Under the pieces are notes generated by a model, which saw only the letters and a list, made by a program, of their open reading frames with translations, had not been told where the DNA came from and ran no database searches. From the NCBI GenBank assembly GCA_036501825.1, contig DASXZP010000032.1:310001-374000 (forward strand): DNA of 64,000 nt. The letters are read 5' to 3'. The position numbers were made by a program, and so were the translations under genes. This DNA comes from JAFECT01 sp036501825. Lineage in GTDB: Bacteria > Pseudomonadota > Alphaproteobacteria > Caulobacterales > Caulobacteraceae. Shown one piece after another: positions 60,639 to 64,000 of the stretch. Position 1 is the first letter of the stretch; the number at the start of each line of letters is the position of its first letter.

Positions 60639-61409
60639 CTAGCCGATCTTGAAGCCCAGCATGGAGATCGAGCTTTCGAGGCGGTCGTTGAAGAAGGTCA
60701 GCGCTTCGCCCTCGTCCTGCTGGGCCAACACATAGAGCAGCGGCAGGTAATGTTCCGGCGTGGGCGCAGACAGGCGCGCGTCCTCACCCAGGGCGAGGTA
60801 GTTCACCGGCGTCGCGTGGTCGTGCTCGGCCAGGGCGCGCTTGATCGTGTCGTTGAAGCGCACCGCCCAGTCGTAGGGCGTGGTGTCGCCGTCGCGCCGC
60901 CAGGCGCGCAGGTTGTGCACAATGTTGCCGGAGCCCGCGATCATCACGCCCTCATCGCGCAGCGGGTTCAGCTTTTGCGCCAGGGCGTAGTGCCAGGCCG
61001 CGTCCTGTTTCGCGTCGAGGCTCAGTTGCACGACCGGCACGTCGGCGTCCGGATAGCTGTGCACCAGAACCGACCAGGCTCCGTGGTCGAGGCCCCAGTC
61101 CATCGCCTCACGCGTGCCTTCACGGCCGAGCAGGTCGCGCACGCGGTCGGCCAGGCGTGGATCGCCGAACGCGGGGTAGTTCACCTGATAGAGCGCGGGG
61201 GGAAAGCCGTAGAAGTCGTGGATGGTCTCAGGCCGCTCGTTGCCGGTCACCGCGACGCCGTCGATGTACCAGTGCGCCGAGACCATCAATATGGCCTTGG
61301 GCTTGGCCATGCTCTCGCCGAGCTCGCGCCAGGCGGCCCCGTAAGGGCCCGCGATGGCGTTCATCGGATTTCCGTGGCCGTAGAAAACGGCGGGCGTGCG
61401 CTGGGTCAT
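60639..61409 (-). CDS. ygiD: LigB/DODA-type extradiol ring-cleavage dioxygenase
   Basis: A 256-residue class III extradiol dioxygenase of the YgiD/4,5-DOPA-dioxygenase group. Conserved iron-site regions are FYGHGNPMNAI (residues 9-19), ILMVSAHWYIDGV near 41, FPPALYQVNYPA near 70, LDHGAWSVLVHSYPDADVPV near 110 and GSGNIVHNLRAW near 160. Such enzymes open catechol-type rings; the natural substrate in this organism is unknown. ATG 61409 begins directly before the first conserved strand. It follows lpdA by 23 bases on the same strand. Confidence 0.87.
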   Translation of the reverse strand: MTQRTPAVFYGHGNPMNAIAGPYGAAWRELGESMAKPKAILMVSAHWYIDGVAVTGNERPETIHDFYGFPPALYQVNYPAFGDPRLADRVRDLLGREGTREAMDWGLDHGAWSVLVHSYPDADVPVVQLSLDAKQDAAWHYALAQKLNPLRDEGVMIAGSGNIVHNLRAWRRDGDTTPYDWAVRFNDTIKRALAEHDHATPVNYLALGEDARLSAPTPEHYLPLLYVLAQQDEGEALTFFNDRLESSISMLGFKIG

Positions 61410-61416
61410 GACCCCT

Positions 61417-61438
61417 ATCTAGGATGTCCAGCCTAGAT
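61417..61438 (-). terminator. Hairpin at the end of lpdA
   Basis: ATCTAGG (61417-61423) and CCTAGAT (61432-61438) form a perfect seven-base-pair stem with an eight-base loop, overlapping the lpdA stop codon. There is no T-run after it on the minus strand, so it may reduce read-through into the dioxygenase gene rather than terminate fully. Confidence 0.35.
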
Positions 61439-62833
61439 GTGCAGCACCCGCCCGTAGGCGTCCAGCGACGCTTCGTGCATGGCTTCGCTCATGGTCGGGT
61501 GGGCGAACACGGTGGCGAACAGGTCTTCTTCGGTGGCTTCGAGCGTCATCGCGACGACGAAGCCCTGGATCATCTCGGTGACCTCGGCGCCGATCATATG
61601 CGCGCCGATGAGCGCGCCCGTCTTGGCGTCGAACACGGTCTTGACGAAGCCTTCGGTGTCGCCGGCGGCGATCGCCTTGCCGTTCACCTTGAACGGGAAG
61701 CGGCCGACCTTGATCTCGCGCCCGGCGGCTTTCGCGGCGGCTTCGGTCAGGCCCACCGACGCGACCTGCGGCTGGGAATAGGTGCAGCCCGGGATCGGCG
61801 AAACGAGGTTGGGCGACTTGAATTTGGCGATGTGTTCCACTGCATGAATGCCCTCGTGCGACGCCTTGTGCGCGAGCCAGGGCGCGCCGGCGCAGTCGCC
61901 GATGGCGTAGAGGCCGGCGACATTAGTCTCGCCATGCGGTCCGGTCTTCACATGACCGCGGTCGAGTTCGAGACCCAGCGCCTCGACCCCGATGTTTTCC
62001 AGGTTGGCCATGATGCCGACCGCGGAGATGCACACTTCGGCCTGCAACGTCTCAGCCTTGCCGCCCACTTCCAGATCAACGCTGACGCCGGTCTTGGATT
62101 TGGCGACCTTGGTCACCTTTGCGCCGACGCGGAACTTCATCCCGCGTTTCTCGAACGCCTTCTGCGCCGCCTTGGAGACTTCCTCGTCCTCGACCGGCAC
62201 GATCCGCGGCAGCGCTTCGACCACGGTCACGTCGCAGCCGAGCGCGCGATAGAAGCTCGCGAACTCGATGCCGATGGCGCCCGAGCCCACGACGACCATG
62301 CTCTTGGGCATGAACTTCGGCGTCATCGCCTCGCGATAAGCCCAGATGCGATCGCCGTCGGCCTCCAGCCCGATCGCCGGGATCGGCCGCGAGCGCGCGC
62401 CCACCGCCAGCATCACCGCCTTGGCCTCGACCGTGCGCGAACCACCCGCTTTCAGCGCGATCACCACCTTTGGCGCCGTCGCGCCCTTTTCGAGTTTCGC
62501 CGTCCCCTCGATCACTTCGATCTTGTGCTTCTTCATCAGGTAGCCGACGCCGGCGTTCAGCTGTTTTGCCACACCGCGTGACCGCTCCACCACCTTGGCG
62601 ATGTCAAACGCCGGCTTCTCCGCCGACAGGCCGAACTCACCCAGGTGCGACAGCTTCTCATACACCTCGCCCGACTTCAGCAGCGCCTTGGTCGGGATAC
62701 AGCCCCAGTTCAGACAGATGCCGCCCAGCAGCTCCCGCTCGACGATCGCGGTCTTCAGACCCAGCTGGCTCGCACGGATCGCGGCGACATAACCGCCGGG
62801 GCCGGAGCCGATGACGATGAGATCAAAGTCCAT
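61433..62833 (-). CDS. lpdA: Dihydrolipoyl dehydrogenase (E3)
   Basis: A 466-residue flavoenzyme that reoxidises dihydrolipoyl groups of the E2 subunit with NAD+. The FAD-binding N-terminus DLIVIGSGPGGYVAAIRASQ and the redox-active disulphide in GGICLNWGCIPTKALLKS (near residue 40) are intact. The NAD-binding VVGSGAIGIEFASFYRALG is near 180, the FAD-binding YAIGDCAGAPWLAHKA near 315, and the C-terminal His-Glu pair in AHPTMSEAMHEA completes the dimer-interface active site. It is separated from the E2 gene by one unknown gene. Confidence 0.96.
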   Translation of the reverse strand: MDFDLIVIGSGPGGYVAAIRASQLGLKTAIVERELLGGICLNWGCIPTKALLKSGEVYEKLSHLGEFGLSAEKPAFDIAKVVERSRGVAKQLNAGVGYLMKKHKIEVIEGTAKLEKGATAPKVVIALKAGGSRTVEAKAVMLAVGARSRPIPAIGLEADGDRIWAYREAMTPKFMPKSMVVVGSGAIGIEFASFYRALGCDVTVVEALPRIVPVEDEEVSKAAQKAFEKRGMKFRVGAKVTKVAKSKTGVSVDLEVGGKAETLQAEVCISAVGIMANLENIGVEALGLELDRGHVKTGPHGETNVAGLYAIGDCAGAPWLAHKASHEGIHAVEHIAKFKSPNLVSPIPGCTYSQPQVASVGLTEAAAKAAGREIKVGRFPFKVNGKAIAAGDTEGFVKTVFDAKTGALIGAHMIGAEVTEMIQGFVVAMTLEATEEDLFATVFAHPTMSEAMHEASLDAYGRVLHI

Positions 62834-62842
62834 GATCGGTCC

Positions 62843-63466
62843 TCAGTGCCTAACTGCCGGATAGAAATGCGCTTCGGGTGCCATCCAACTGAACATTCGT
62901 CGAATGTTCGGGCCCGTCCACGTTTCGAGCGAAGAATGCTTCATAAAAAACTCATGCGCCCTGGGAATGATGTCTCCCCTCATCGCGTGAAAGGTGTCGT
63001 CATCTAGCGCGTAAATGACGGTCATGTATCGCACCGGAAGGCCGTCGTGCCCTCCGGGCGATATTTCATATTCCTGCCAATGGTCCCCGGCTCGTCGAAT
63101 CTTTGAGCGTATGTGCCGAAGCCAGCGTTCGCCAAGTTCGAGAACCGTTGCAGTCAGGCTCGGCTGGTAACGAGACCGCTTGTTAAAAAAATTAATGCTA
63201 CTTGTGCAAACTTCAATCGCTACGCAATCGACGAAATAACCGAGCTTCCCCTTCCCCAATCGCACATAGAGCGCGTCAGGCTGAGTTCTCCAAAGGCGTT
63301 GTCCCGCCGAACTCAATTTAGGACAGGGCGGCGACCCGTCCATAACAGGTTGGACGCGCACCCATGCGTCCGCTTTCTTCAGCGGACAAAAGACCTTCGT
63401 CACAAGACGCCAGCGCGACCGAAAGATCTCCTTCGCACTAGCATCGTCAAGGTGTGAGCGGGGCAT
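62843..63466 (-). CDS. Hypothetical protein inserted between pdhC and lpdA
   Basis: A 207-residue soluble protein that I do not recognise. Its base composition is visibly A/T-richer than pdhC and lpdA on either side. The chain is rich in Arg/Lys and aromatic residues; an alpha/beta region (LYVRLGKGKLGYFVDCVAIE) is followed by basic helices (LELGERWLRHIRSKIRRAG) and a C-terminal segment with YMTVIYALDDDTFHAM and GPNIRRMFSWMAPEAHFY. The ATG at 63466 starts one base after the pdhC stop (TGATATG), so it should be translated with the pyruvate dehydrogenase operon. Several cysteines have no obvious metal spacing. Confidence 0.65.
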   Translation of the reverse strand: MPRSHLDDASAKEIFRSRWRLVTKVFCPLKKADAWVRVQPVMDGSPPCPKLSSAGQRLWRTQPDALYVRLGKGKLGYFVDCVAIEVCTSSINFFNKRSRYQPSLTATVLELGERWLRHIRSKIRRAGDHWQEYEISPGGHDGLPVRYMTVIYALDDDTFHAMRGDIIPRAHEFFMKHSSLETWTGPNIRRMFSWMAPEAHFYPAVRH

Positions 63467-63467
63467 A

Positions 63468-64000
63468 TCAGGCTAGCATCGTCACGGGATCTTCGAGCAA
63501 ACTTTTGAACGCTTGCAGGAAGCGTGCGCCGATGGCGCCGTCGACGACGCGGTGATCGCAGGTGAGCGTCACGGCCATCACCGTTCCGATCTCCAGCTTG
63601 CCGCCGCGCACGACCGGCTGTTGCATGCCCGCGCCGACCGACAGGATCGCGCCCTGGGGCTCGTTGATGATCGAGGCGAAGGACTTGATGCCGAACATGC
63701 CGAGGTTGGAGACCGAGAAGGTGCCGCCCTGGTATTCCTCGGGCTTCAGCTTGCGGCTGCGCGCGCGTTCGGCGAGGTCCTTTGACTCCTTGGCGATCTG
63801 CGACAGGGTCTTAGTCTCGCAGGCGCGGATGATCGGGGTGATGAGGCCGCCGTCGATCGCCACCGCCATCGCCACGTCGGCGTGGTGGTGCATGGCCAGG
63901 CCTTCGGGCGTGTAGGACGCGTTCGCCTCGGGCACGATTTTCAGCGCGTTGGCTGCGGCCTTCAGCACGAAGTCGTTCACCGACACCTTCACGCCTTGCT
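63468..64000 (-). CDS. pdhC: Pyruvate dehydrogenase E2 (dihydrolipoyl acetyltransferase), 3' part
   Basis: The last 176 residues of the E2 catalytic domain; the gene continues beyond the right edge. Visible signatures are VSVNDFVLKAAANALKIVPE, the VAMAVAIDGGLITPIIR strand, the KLKPEEYQGGTFSVSNLGMF core and the catalytic H-x-x-x-D-G in TCDHRVVDGAIGARFLQ. The ending DPVTMLA is typical. The lipoyl and peripheral-subunit-binding domains must lie outside the window. It is in operon with the unknown gene at 62843 and lpdA. Confidence 0.95.
   Translation of the reverse strand, partial: QGVKVSVNDFVLKAAANALKIVPEANASYTPEGLAMHHHADVAMAVAIDGGLITPIIRACETKTLSQIAKESKDLAERARSRKLKPEEYQGGTFSVSNLGMFGIKSFASIINEPQGAILSVGAGMQQPVVRGGKLEIGTVMAVTLTCDHRVVDGAIGARFLQAFKSLLEDPVTMLA

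Noticed and set aside
1..64000. CRISPR array, rRNA, prophage or integron
   Set aside because: No regularly spaced repeats, rRNA-like sequence, phage structural genes or integrase were seen.

Overview
The window is high-GC alphaproteobacterial chromosome, most likely from the order Caulobacterales. This rests on gene order: pdhC-lpdA, lipA-RatA, cinA, ispDF, dusB, ntrYX, a D-amino-acid aminotransferase, hfq, hflX and mazG occur in an arrangement I recognise from Caulobacter. The abundance of TonB-type, beta-barrel and exported peptidase genes fits the same group. There is no rRNA, CRISPR array or plasmid/phage replication module. One tRNA, tRNA-Ser(UGA), is present.

Layout. 1-6.8 kb: a mixed set with a large Asp-box repeat protein, an NAD-dependent reductase, an orphan curlin-repeat protein, a SnoaL-like protein and an SMP-30-like protein. 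6.9-10.5 kb: tRNA-Ser, then a tightly packed tmk-holB-tatD-MBL hydrolase operon. 10.6-15.3 kb: an S9 peptidase and a BlaI/M56 sensor pair whose M56 protein has lost a zinc-ligand histidine. 15.4-17.3 kb: an IS1595-type element with recognisable inverted ends and three small passenger genes. 17.3-22.1 kb: a membrane protein, a class-C beta-lactamase-like hydrolase and a divergent TonB-dependent receptor. 22.1-28.1 kb: a minus-strand run of hydrolase, membrane protein, ArsR/SRPBCC pair, phosphodiester glycosidase, zinc metallopeptidase, SpoU methyltransferase and D,D-carboxypeptidase. 28.2-34.6 kb: an alpha/beta hydrolase, a racemase plus two tandem S10 carboxypeptidases, and a GPH-type transporter. 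34.6-44.9 kb: mazG, small exported proteins, hflX-hfq, a GNAT, D-amino-acid aminotransferase and ntrX-ntrY. 44.9-46.1 kb: an A/T-richer insert with two coupled small genes, where Caulobacter carries ntrBC. 46.1-55.0 kb: dusB, ispDF, a DUF3089 protein, an MFS/spermidine-synthase fusion, cinA, a frameshifted Tat-type gene, RatA and lipA. 55.1-61.4 kb: a lipoprotein, an acyl-CoA synthetase, a DUF2946/outer-membrane/TlpA cluster, a membrane protein and a LigB-type dioxygenase. 61.4-64.0 kb: lpdA, an unknown gene wedged into the pyruvate dehydrogenase operon, and the 3' part of pdhC, which runs off the right edge.

Housekeeping functions (lipoate synthesis, E2/E3 of pyruvate dehydrogenase, isoprenoid precursors, DNA replication, RNA chaperoning, nitrogen-type two-component signalling) form the backbone. 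Between them lie exported peptidases and envelope proteins. Three visibly A/T-richer patches (about 15.4-17.3, 44.9-46.0 and 62.8-63.5 kb) interrupt the backbone and are the best candidates for acquired DNA. No complete, clearly novel system stands out. The most interesting loci are the two-gene insert at the ntr locus, the element with passenger genes, and the BlaI/M56 pair with a degenerate metal site.
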